From Archivesica marissinica (Eukaryota > Mollusca > Bivalvia > Venerida > Vesicomyidae): a stretch of DNA of 64,000 nucleotides. Each line of letters starts with the position of its first letter. Position 1 is the stretch's first letter. Location: NCBI GenBank assembly GCA_014843695.1, contig CM026403.1:10099384-10163383 (forward strand). The letters run 5' to 3'. Below, piece after piece: positions 12,466-24,800 of the stretch. The translations under genes were made by a program, and so were the position numbers. The notes beneath the pieces were generated by a model. The model did not search any database and was not told the origin of the DNA. It was given only the letters and a program-made list of their open reading frames with translations.

Positions 12466-12835
12466 ATGGCATGATTGTTTAACTGCTACTTTATAATGGA
12501 TTACAAAATAACTAAAGTTTTCAGAAATGTGTTACTTTTATTTGTATACAGCACTCGGTGGTTAAATATATAGATATGTCATTAAATTACACAGATAAAA
12601 TTTAACTTTCTCAACAAATATAAACCTGCCTATACATCCTACATGTCTGTAAAGTTACAACTACCTCTAGGATAACATTAAATACTGTGTAGAAAATCCA
12701 TACAAATTTATAAAAATATACATCATGGAATGCTCAATATACAAAATATACATTGGTGTTTTTTTGGTGTTTTTTTGGTGTTTTTAATTACTATCAATAT
12801 AAATAATATAAACTTGGTATTGTTTGTAATGCTCT
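12466..12835. other. A/T-rich unique spacer
   Basis: No gene seen. It contains three short copies of ggtgtttttt at about 12753-12786. Confidence 0.5.
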
Positions 12836-13762
12836 GATTTAATTACTGCCGATTTAATTACTGCTAATTTAATTACTGCTAATTTAATTGCTGCTGATTT
12901 AATTACTGCTGCCAATTAAATTACTGCTGCTGATTTAATTACTGCCGATTTAATTACTGCTAATTTCATTACTGCTGAATTAATTACTGCTGATTCAATT
13001 GCTGCCGATTTAATTGCTGCCAATTTAATTACTGCTAATTTAATTGTTGCCGATTTAATTGCTGTTGCTGATTTAATTACTGCTAATTTAATTACTGCTG
13101 ATTTAATTACTGCTGATTTAATTACTGCTGATTTGATTACTGCTGATTTAATTACTGCCGATTTAATTATTACTGCTGATTTAATTGATTTTATTACTGC
13201 TGATTTAATTATTATTGCTGATTTAATTACTGCAGATTTAATTATTACTGCTGATTTAATTACTGCCGATTTAATTATTACTGCTGATTTAATTGATTTT
13301 ATTACTGCTGATTTAATTATTACTGCTGATTTAATTGATTTAATTACTGCTGATTTAATTACTGCTGATTTAATTACTGCTGATTTAATTATTATTGCTG
13401 ATTTAATTATTACTGCTGATTTAATTACTGCTGATTTAATTATTATTGCTGATTTAATTGATTTAATTACTGCTGATTTAATTACTGCCAATTTAATTAC
13501 TGCTGATTTGATTACTGCTGATTTAATTACTGCCAATTTAATTATTACTGCTGATTTAATTGATTTTATTACTGCTGATTTAATTATTATTGCTGATTTA
13601 ATTACTGCCGATTTAATTATTACTGCTGATTTAATTACTGCCGATTTAATTATTACTGCTGATTTAATTGTTTTATTACTGCTGATTTAATTATTACTGC
13701 TGATTTAATTGTTTAATTACTGCTGATTTAATTACTGCTGATTTAATTACTGCTGCTGATTG
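12836..13762. repeat. 15-bp minisatellite (gatttaattactgct)
   Basis: About 60 copies of gatttaattactgct, with 18-bp and 12-bp forms (extra att, or ttgat). Because the unit is a multiple of 3, both strands carry open frames of about 200 codons of the AVIKS/ITADL kind. They are translated repeat and not proteins. Confidence 0.97.
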
Positions 13763-14811
13763 AGGGATTATTTGTCATTCAAATTAATGACAGGCTTAAT
13801 AGCTAAGTTCACCACAATTATATTGTCTACAAGTTTTAATCATCGATGTGACTTGCACTTATTGCATGCAGTAGCAATGGCACAGCTTGCAACTGTTACA
13901 TTGCGCCAGTCATTTTGGACTCTGGACAAATCTAACCAGCAAACATTGTCATGGAATTGAAGTAGTGAGTATAACTTGCTTTAAAATACACTAAGCTATT
14001 AATATAAAATTAATAATAAAAGTACAAAACTGAGGTAATGGGCCCATATAAAACCAGTCCCATTTCTCAAATTACGTAGCATATATATTTATATAAATGT
14101 CATGATAATTCTTTTTATCCTACCTTCATGCGAAATAACGTACAAAAACGGCCTGCCTAATAAATTTTGCTTTATTAGTCAGTGTCTAATAAAGCTTTCG
14201 TGACGGACTACTTTTATGACCCAGATTACGGTTTATAAATAAACAAAGCGTCTGTCGTCACATTGTGCTGTCTGCTGAGTTGTGACCGTCATGAACATAC
14301 CGCAATGTCACTGTTAGCGACCAGTGCCATTAATTCACATTTCCATGGTGCTGTTTTCCATGTTCAGAATTTCAATGTTTATCAAAATTAACTACTATTA
14401 ATCCTCTCATTTCTCTGTTACTTTGCAGAAATACTGTTACATTTAAATCGTTCATTTTCAAAATCTACGAGTTCAAGTTGTGACCTTCGCCTTCGCTAGC
14501 TCTACACAGTTGTGTGACATTCAGCTGATAACTTTATTGTACTGTTCCATTTTTACATGATTAATAACAATTGAAAAATATTACGTGTTTTCATGTGTAT
14601 GCCATTTAATTACAGGGATTACTTTGTGACCTGAATATTGGACCGCCGCACCATTACTTAGGGCTAACCGCGCAACATATTACCACATGGACTCTTATAT
14701 CCGTTTTTTAAGAACTACTTGTAAATATGGAACATTTTAATGTCTGTTGCAGTGTTGACTTTTTAACGACATTGCGAGTATACTCTATGCAGAGTGACGC
14801 AATCACTATAG
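13763..14811. other. Unique region, no gene recognised
   Basis: About 1 kb without an obvious period, exon or mobile-element terminus. A 66-codon plus-strand frame at 13760-13960 starts inside repeat and has no recognisable domain or flanking splice sites. Confidence 0.5.
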
Positions 14812-14866
14812 ATGCTGCTGATGATGAATGATGATGATGATGAATGATGATGATTATGATGATAAC
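14812..14866. repeat. (GAT)n-rich microsatellite
   Basis: Irregular gatgatgaatgatgat runs of about 55 bp. The unique A/T-rich flank 14867-15205 holds nothing recognised. Confidence 0.9.
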
Positions 14867-15205
14867 ATTATAACTTTACAGACATTTGCAATAATTTACA
14901 TATTAAAATTAACACATTATCACTACATTGTATTATAATTGCACTGTATTAGAACTACTGTGTATTAGAACTATTCTACATTTGAACTACACAGTATTAC
15001 AGCTACATTGTAATTATCCTATTATTACTATCCCATAAATAACTTACAATTTTCTCTTCATATCATGAAGTATTTATGGCCTAAATACCACTATCCAATT
15101 CATATCTTACAAACGATCCAATATGTAAACTATAATGTTCACGCAAAACAAACTGATTGTCAAATTGTGGAAATAATTCCAAAAGCAAACTAAAGTAGAC
15201 TATAA

Positions 15206-15458
15206 TTAACCCATTCAACACCAAGTAACTGACATGGACTGGTCCATGATATTTTTAGACCAATAAATTAATAACAAAATTACATTTGGATCAGTTCATT
15301 TATCAAAATGGGTAAAAGAATTTCTAAACATAGTTATATTACTTGAAAAAAGTGCAGATCCTGATGAGCCGGCTCATGACGAGCCGCATGAGCAGGCTCA
15401 TCTGGATCTACACTTTTTTGTAAGCCAATTTAGAGGTCTGTGGTGTTGAAAGGGTTAA
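15206..15458. mobile_element. TTAA-flanked MITE, copy 1 (family T1)
   Basis: A 253-bp non-autonomous element bounded by TTAA on both sides, with terminal inverted repeats ttaacccattcaacacca and tggtgttgaaagggttaa. The interior holds a strong palindrome around gatgagccggctcat and a long stem between agtgcagatcc and ggatctacact. The TTAA target and the CCC/GGG termini are those of piggyBac-type elements. It has no coding capacity. Related copies lie at 47195 and 61334. Confidence 0.85.
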
Positions 15459-15642
15459 AGGGATACAAGTAGTGTTCAATGAACATGTACAGTAGATTTG
15501 TATAAACAGATGCATTTGTACTGTTACTGACACATGTCATAGCAAAACTTGTGAGTATATAAACATTATATGCGCAAAGTCATGTATTAGCAAACATGCC
15601 ATCTACAAGCATGTTCTCTTATTATCAATGGATGCCGTTTTT

Positions 15643-17925
15643 CGATTTAACAAATGGTACTACAGTTAACTTTCTAATGCAGGTAAAATTCAACTTAACA
15701 ATGGTACTACAGTTAACTTTCTAATGCATGTAAAATTCAACTTAACAATGGTACTGCAGTTAACTTTCTTGTGCATGTAAAATTCAACTAAACAATTGTA
15801 CTGCAGTTAACTTTCTTGTGCATGTAAAATTCAACTAAACAATGGTACTGCAGTTAACTTTCTTGTGCATGTAAAATTCAACTTAACAATGGTACTGAGT
15901 TAACCCTCTAATTCACATAAAATTCAACTTAACAATGGTACTGCAGTTAACTTTCTAATTCACGTAAAATTCAACTTAACAATGGTACTGCAGTTAACTT
16001 TCTTGTGCATGTAAAATTCAACTTAACAATGGTACTGCAGTTAACTTTCTAATTCACGTAAAATTCAACTTAACAATGGTACTGCAGTTAACTTTCTAAT
16101 TCACGTAAAATTCAACTTAACAATGGTACTGCAGTTAACTTTTGTGTGCATGTAAAATTCAACTTAACAAATAGTACTGCAGTTAACTTTCTTGTGCGTG
16201 TAAAATTCAACTTAACAATGGTACTGCAGTTAACTTTCGTGTGCATGTAAAATTCAACTTAACAATGGTATGGAGTTAACTTTCTTGTGCATGTAAAATT
16301 CAACTTAACAATGGTACTGCAGTTTCTTGTGCATGTAAAATTCAACTTAACAATGGTACTGCAGTTAACTTTCTAATTCACGTAAAATTCAACTTAACAA
16401 TGGTACTGCAGTTAACTTTCTAATTCACGTAAAATTCAACTTAACAATGGTACTGCAGTTAACTTTTGTGTGCATGTAAAATTCAACTTAACAAATAGTA
16501 CTGCAGTTAACTTTCTTGTGCGTGTAAAATTCAACTTAACAATGGTACTGCAGTTAACTTTCGTGTGCATGTAAAATTCAACTTAACAATGGTATGGAGT
16601 TAACTTTCTTGTGCATGTAAAATTCAACTTAACAATGGTACTGCAGTTTCTTGTGCATGTAAAATTCAACTTAACAATGGTACTGCAGTTAACTTTCTAA
16701 TTCACGTAAAATTCAACTTAACAATGGTACTGCAGTTAACTTTCTAATTCACGTAAAATTCAACTTAACAATGGTACTGCAGTTAACTTTTGTGTGCATG
16801 TAAAATTCAACTTAACAAATAGTACTGCAGTTAACTTTCTTGTGCGTGTAAAATTCAACTTAACAATGGTATGGAGTTAACTTTCTTGTGCATGTAAAAT
16901 TCAACTTAACAATGGTACTGCAGTTTCTTGTGCATGTAAAATTCAACTTAACAATGGTACTGCAGTTAACTTTCTAATGCATGTAAAATTCAACTTAACA
17001 ATGGTACTGCAGTTAACTTTTGTGTGCATGTAAAATTCAACTTAACAATGGTACTGCAGTTAACTTTCTTGTGCATGTAAAATTCAACTTAACAATGGTA
17101 CTGCATTTAACTTTCTAATGCATGTAAAATTCAACTTAACAATGGTACTGCAGTTAACTTTTGTGTGCATGTAAAATTCAACTTAACAATGGTACTGCAG
17201 TTAACTTTCTTGTGCATGTAAAATTCAACTTAGCAAATAGTACTGCAGTTAACTTTCTTGTGCATGTAAAATTCAACTTAGCAATAGTACTGCAGTTAAC
17301 TTTCTTGTGCATGTAAAATTCAACTTAACAATGGTACTGCAGTTAACTTTCTTGTGCATGTAAAATTCAACTTAACAATGGTACTGCATTTAACTTTCTA
17401 ATGCATGTAAAATTCAACTTAACAATGGTACTGCAGTTAACTTTTGTGTGCATGTAAAATTCAACTTAACAATGGTACTGCAGTTAACTTTCTTGTGCAT
17501 GTAAAATTCAACTTAGCAAATAGTACTGCAGTTAACTTTCTTGTGCATGTAAAATTCAACTTAGCAATAGTACTGCAGTTAACTTTCTTGTGCATGTAAA
17601 ATTCAACTTAACAATGGTACTGCAGCTAACTTTCTTGTGCATGTAAAATTCAACTTAACAATCTGACTGCAGTTAACATTCTAATGCATGCAAAATTCAA
17701 CTTAACAATGGTACTGCAGATAACTTTCTAATTAATGTAAAATTCAACTTAACAATGGTACTGCAGCTAACTTTCTTGTGCATGTAAAATTCAACTTAAC
17801 AATGGTACTGCAGTTAACTTTCTTGTGCATGTAAAATTCAACTTAACAATGGTACTGCAGTTAACTTTCTAATTAATGTAAAATTCAACTTAACAATGGT
17901 ACTGCAGTTAACTTTCTAATGCATG
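15643..17925. repeat. 47-bp minisatellite
   Basis: About 48 copies of a 47-bp unit with aattcaacttaacaatggta, ctgcagttaactttc and a variable end (ttgtgcatgtaa, taattcacgtaa, taatgcatgtaa). Blocks of 277-324 bp marked by the variant ggtatggagttaac recur near 16266, 16590 and 16867, so multi-unit segments were duplicated. Confidence 0.96.
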
Positions 17926-18545
17926 TAAAATTTAACAAAGCAATGCAGGTAACTTTCTAATGCATTGTACAAAGCAATGCAGGTACCTTCTAATGCATGT
18001 AAAATTTAACAAAGCAATGCAGAAAACTTTCTAATGCATGTAAAACTTAACAAAGCAATGTAGAAAACTTTCTAATGCATGTAATATTTAACAAAGCAAT
18101 GCATGTAACTTTCTAATGCATGTAAAATTTAACAAAGCAATGCATGTAACTTTCTAATGCATGTAAAATTTAACAAAGCAATACAGGTAACTTTCTAATG
18201 CATATAAAATTTAACAAAGCAATACAGGTAACTTTCTAATGCATGTAAAATTTAACAAAGCAATGCAGGTAACTTTCTAATGCATGTAAAATTTAACAAA
18301 GCAATGCAGGTAAACTTTCTAATGCATGTAAAATTTAACAAAGCAATGCAGGTAACTTTCTAATGCATGTAAAATTTAACAAAGCAAAGCAGGTAATTTT
18401 CTAATGCATGTAAAATTTAACAAAGCAATGCAGGTAAACTTTCTAATGCATGTAAAATTTAACACAGCAATGCAGGTAAATTTCTAATTGCATGTAATAT
18501 TTAACAAAGCAATGCAGGTAAACTTTCTTGTGCATGTAAAATATT
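17926..18545. repeat. 41-bp minisatellite related to the preceding array
   Basis: About 15 copies of a 41-bp unit, taaaatttaacaaagcaatg plus caggtaactttctaatgcatg. It shares the ctttctaatgcatgtaaaat core with the 47-bp array and has lost the central actgcagtt part. Confidence 0.94.
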
Positions 18546-18549
18546 TAAT
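18544..18549 (-). terminator. Candidate poly(A) signal of the phosphatidyltransferase gene
   Basis: ATTAAA on the minus strand about 265 nt beyond the stop codon of exon 7, at the edge of the adjacent minisatellite. No closer AATAAA was seen. Confidence 0.25.
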
Positions 18550-18713
18550 TAAGAAAAAATAGCAACATATCACATGACTTTTACGACAAATCAGATCTAC
18601 AGTGATATGGTAATATCTTAGAATAGACAAATCTGAAATCTGAGTATTACTTAACAGGACAATAGATAGTAAAAAACAAACACATTTTTACAGAATGCTA
18701 GGTTCTCATATGA

Positions 18714-18843
18714 CCTTGTTGTCAGTTGTAGGATCATGTGGCAACGGTCACCTCTTGCAAGCATTGCTCTCCGCTAACCCTTGTTGTCAGTTGTAGGATC
18801 ATGTGGCGACGGTCACTTCTTGCAAGCATTGCTCTCTGCTAAC
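18714..18843. repeat. 65-bp tandem duplication across the stop of exon 7
   Basis: Two 65-bp copies (18714-18778 and 18779-18843), about 94% identical. The right copy holds the last 10 codons of the phosphatidyltransferase gene, its TGA and the start of the 3' UTR. The left copy lies wholly in the 3' UTR. Confidence 0.9.
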
Positions 18844-18875
18844 ATTCCCTTTACATGCTGTTGTATGAAGAATAA
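18813..18875 (-). CDS. Exon 7 (stop codon)
   Basis: Coding part 63 nt from acceptor ttgtgttttcag|tta to TGA at 18813-18815. It encodes a hydrophilic tail, LFFIQQHVKGMLAESNACKK. It is separated from exon 6 by a 7.6-kb intron that is almost all satellite. A lysine-rich C-terminal tail is usual for ER members of this family. Confidence 0.72.
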   Translation of the reverse strand, partial: LFFIQQHVKGMLAESNACKK

Positions 18876-21800
18876 CTGAAAACACAAGAAGCTGAACCAT
18901 ATGTAAATCATTAAAGAAATCGTACCCAAAAATAAATGAAGTGTTTGACATCATGTACTAGTTAGTATGTAATACTATGTACTAGTTAGCGTGTAATACT
19001 ATGTACTAGTTAGCGTGTAATACTATGTACTAGTTAGTATGTAATACTATGTACTAGTTAGTATGTAATACTATGTACTAGTTAGTGTGTAATACTATGT
19101 ACTAGTTAGTGTGTAATATTATGTACTAGTTAGTGTGTAATACTATGTACTAGTTAGTGTGTAACACTATGTACTAGTTAGTGTGTAATACTATGTACTA
19201 GTTAGTGTGTAATACTATGTACTAGTTAGTATGTAATACTATGTACTAGTTAGTGTGTAATACTATGTACTAGTTAGTGTGTAATACTATGTACTAGTTA
19301 GTGTGTAATACTATGTACTAGTTAGTATGTAATACTATGTACTAGTTAGTATGTAATACTATGTACTAGTTAGTATGTAATACTATGTACTAGTTAGTAT
19401 GTAATACTATGTACTAGTTAGTATGTAATACTATGTACTACACAATTGGATAACTTCCACTATCCATTGGATAACTTCCACTATCCATTGAATAACTTCC
19501 ACTATCCATTGAATAACTTCCACTATCCATTGGATAACTTCCACTATCCATTGGATAACTTCCACTATCCATTGAATAACTTCCACTATCCATTGGATAA
19601 CTTCCACTATCCATTGGATAACTTCCACTATCCATTGAATAACTTCCACTATCCATTGGATAACTTCCACTATCCATTGGATAACTTCCACTATCCATTG
19701 AATAACTTCCACTATCCATTGGATAACTTCCACTATCCATTGAATAACTTCCACTATCCATTGGATAACTTCCACTATCCATTGAATAACTTCCACTATC
19801 CATTGAATAACTTCCACTATCCATTGGATAACTTCCACTATCCCACTATCCATTGAATAACTTCCACTATCCATTGGATAACTTCCACTATCCATTGAAT
19901 AACTTCCACTATCCATTGGATAACTTCCACTATCCATTGGATAACTTCCACTATCCATTGGATAACTTCCACTATCCATTGAATAACTTCCACTATCCAT
20001 TGGATAACTTCCACTATCCATTGAATAACTTCCACTATCCATTGGATAACTTCCACTATCCATTGAATAACTTCCACTATCCATTGAATAACTTCCACTA
20101 TCCATTGGATAACTTCCACTATCCATTGGATAACTTCCACTATCCATTGAATAACTTCCACTATCCATTGAATAACTTCCACTATCCATTGGATAACTTC
20201 CACTATCCATTGAATAACTTCCACTATCCATTGGATAACTTCCACTATCCCACTATCCATTGAATAACTTCCACTATCCATTGAATAACTTCCACTATCC
20301 ATTGAATAACTTCCACTATCCCACTATCCATTGAATAACTTCCACTATCCATTGAATAACTTCCACTATCCATTGAATAACTTCCACTATCCATTGAATA
20401 ACTTCCACTATCCCACTATCCATTGGATAACTTCCACTATCCATTGGATAACTTCCACTATCCCACTATCCATTGAATAACTTCCACTATCCATTGGATA
20501 ACTTCCACTATCCATTGAATAACTTCCACTATCCATTGGATAACTTCCACTATCCATTGAATAACTTCCACTATCCATTGGATAACTTCCACTATCCATT
20601 GGATAACTTCCACTATCCCACTATCCATTGAATAACTTCCACTATCCATTGGATAACTTCCACTATCCATTGAATAACTTCCACTATCCATTGAATAACT
20701 TCCACTATCCATTGAATAACTTCCACTATCCATTGGATAACTTCCACTATCCATTGGATAACTTCCACTATCCATTGGATAACTTCCATCTATCCATTGA
20801 ATAACTTCCACTATCCATTGGATAACTTCCACTATCCATTGGATAACTTCCACTATCCATTGGATAACTTCCACTATCCATTGGATAACTTCCACTATCC
20901 ATTGAATAACTTCCACTATCCATTGAATAACTTCCACTATCCATTGATAACTTCCACTATCCATTGGATAACTTCCACTATCCATTGAATAACTTCCACT
21001 ATCCATTGGATAACTTCCACTATCCATTGAATAACTTCCACTATCCATGGATAACTTCCACTATCCATTGAATAACTTCCACTATCCATTGGATAACTTC
21101 CACTATCCATTGAATAACTTCCACTATCCATTGAATAACTTCCACTATCCATTGGATAACTTCCACTATCCATTGGATAACTTCCACTATCCATTGGATA
21201 ACTTCCACTATCCATTGGATAACTTCCACTATCCATTGAATAACTTCCACTATCCATTGAATAACTTCCACTATCCATTGGATAACTTCCACTATCCATT
21301 GGATAACTTCCACTATCCATTGAATAACTTCCACTATCCATTGGATAACTTCCACTATCCATTGAATAACTTCCACTATCCATTGGATAACTTCCACTAT
21401 CCATTGAATAACTTCCACTATCCATTGGATAACTTCCACTATCCATTGAATAACTTCCACTATCCATTGGATAACTTCCACTATCCCACTATCCATTGGA
21501 TAACTTCCACTATCCATTGGATAACTTCCACTATCCATTGAATAACTTCCACTATCCATTGGATAACTTCCACTATCCCACTATCCATTGGATAACTTCC
21601 ACTATCCATTGAATAACTTCCACTATCCATTGGATAACTTCCACTATCCATTGAATAACTTCCACTATCCATTGGATAACTTCCACTATCCATTGGATAA
21701 CTTCCACTATCCATTGGATAACTTCCACTATCCATTGAATAACTTCCACTATCCATTGGATAACTTCCACTATCCATTATTGAATAACTTCCACTATCCA

Positions 21801-24800
21801 TTGAATAACTTCCACTATCCATTGAATAACTTCCACTATCCCACTATCCATTGGATAACTTCCACTATCCATTGGATAACTTCCACTATCCCACTATCCA
21901 TTGAATAACTTCCACTATCCATTGGATAACTTCCACTATCCATTGGATAACTTCCACTATCCATTGGATAACTTCCACTATCCCACTATCCATTGAATAA
22001 CTTCCACTATCCATTGGATAACTTCCACTATCCATTGAATAACTTCCACTATCCATTGAATAACTTCCACTATCCATTGAATAACTTCCACTATCCATTG
22101 GATAACTTCCACTATCCATTGAATAACTTCCACTATCCATTGGATAACTTCCACTATCCATTGAATAACTTCCACTATCCATTGGATAACTTCCACTATC
22201 CATTGAATAACTTCCACTATCCATTGAATAACTTCCACTATCCATTGAATAACTTCCACTATCCCACTATCCATTGAATAACTTCCACTATCCATTGGAT
22301 AACTTCCACTATCCATTGAATAACTTCCACTATCCATTGGATAACTTCCACTATCCCACTATCCATTGAATAACTTCCACTATCCATTGGATAACTTCCA
22401 CTATCCCACTACCATTGAATAACTTCCACTATCCATTGGATAACTTCCACTATCCATTGGATAACTTCCACTATCCATTGGATAACTTCCACTATCCCAC
22501 TATCCATTGAATAACTTCCACTATCCATTGGATAACTTCCACTATCCATTGAATAACTTCCACTATCCATTGAATAACTTCCACTATCCATTGGATAACT
22601 TCCACTATCCATTGAATAACTTCCACTATCCATTGAATAACTTCCACTATCCATTGAATAACTTCCACTATCCATTGGATAACTTCCACTATCCATTGAA
22701 TAACTTCCACTATCCATTGAATAACTTCCACTATCCATTGAATAACTTCCACTATCCATTGAATAACTTCCACTATCCATTGGATAACTTCCACTATCCA
22801 TTGGATAACTTCCACTATCCATTGAATAACTTCCACTATCCATTGGATAACTTCCACTATCCATTGGATAACTTCCACTATCCCACTATCCATTGAATAA
22901 CTTCCACTATCCATTGGATAACTTCCACTATCCATTGAATAACTTCCACTATCCATTGGATAACTTCCACTATCCATTGGATAACTTCCACTATCCATTG
23001 AATAACTTCCACTATCCATTGAATAACTTCCACTATCCATTGGATAACTTCCACTATCCATTGAATAACTTCCACTATCCATTGGATAACTTCCACTATC
23101 CATTGAATAACTTCCACTATCCATTGGATAACTTCCACTATCCATTGGATAACTTCCACTATCCATTGGATAACTTCCACTATCCATTGGATAACTTCCA
23201 CTATCCATTGGATAACTTCCACTATCCATTGAATAACTTCCACTATCCATTGAATAACTTCCACTATCCATTGGATAACTTCCACTATCCATTGAATAAC
23301 TTCCACTATCCATTGAATAACTTCCACTATCCATTGGATAACTTCCACTATCCATTGGATAACTTCCACTATCCCACTAGCCATTGAATAACTTCCACTA
23401 TCCATTGGATAACTTCCACTATCCATTGGATAACTTCCACTATCCATTGGATAACTTCCACTATCCCACTATCCATTGAATAACTTCCACTATCCATTGG
23501 ATAACTTCCACTATCCATTGAATAACTTCCACTATCCATTGAATAACTTCCACTATCCATTGGATAACTTCCACTATCCATTGAATAACTTCCACTATCC
23601 ATTGAATAACTTCCACTATCCATTGAATAACTTCCACTATCCATTGGATAACTTCCACTATCCATTGGATAACTTCCACTATCCATTGGATAACTTCCAC
23701 TATCCATTGAATAACTTCCACTATCCATTGGATAACTTCCACTATCCATTGAATAACTTCCACTATCCATTGAATAACTTCCACTATCCATTGAATAACT
23801 TCCACTATCCATTGGATAACTTCCACTATCCATTGAATAACTTCCACTATCCACTATCCATTGGATAACTTCCACTATCCATTGAATAACTTCCACTATC
23901 CATTGGATAACTTCCACTATCCATTGAATAACTTCCACTATCCATTGAATAACTTCCACTATCCATTGGATAACTTCCACTATCCATTGGATAACTTCCA
24001 CTATCCATTGAATAACTTCCACATTGAATAACTTCCACTATCCCACTATCCATTGAATAACTTCCACTATCCATTGAATAACTTCCACTATCCATTGGAT
24101 AACTTCCACTATCCATTGAATAACTTCCACTATCCATTGAATAACTTCCACTATCCATTGGATAACTTCCACTATCCATTGAATAACTTCCACTATCCAT
24201 TGGATAACTTCCACTATCCATTGAATAACTTCCACTATCCATTGAATAACTTCCACTATCCATTGGATAACTTCCACTATCCATTGAATAACTTCCACTA
24301 TCCATTGGATAACTTCCACTATCCATTGAATAACTTCCACTATCCATTGGATAACTTCCACTATCCATTGAATAACTTCCACTATCCATTGGATAACTTC
24401 CACTATCCATTGAATAACTTCCACTATCCATTGGATAACTTCCACTATCCATTGGATAACTTCCACTATCCCACTATCCATTGGATAACTTCCACTATCC
24501 ATTGAATAACTTCCACTATCCCACTATCCATTGGATAACTTCCACTATCCATTGAATAACTTCCACTATCCATTGAATAACTTCCACTATCCATTGAATA
24601 ACTTCCACTATCCATGGAAACTTCCACTATCCATTGAATAACTTCCACTATCCATTGGCTTCCACTATCCATTGAATAACTTCCACTATCCATTGGATAA
24701 CTTCCACTATCCATTGAATAACTTCCACTATCCATTGGATAACTTCCACTATCCATTGGATAACTTCCACTATCCATTGAATAACTTCCACTATCCATTG

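Noticed and set aside
12916..13690. Open frames of ~200 codons, AVIKS and ITADL repeats
   Set aside because: 15-bp repeat in frame on both strands; no start context, no non-repeat flank.
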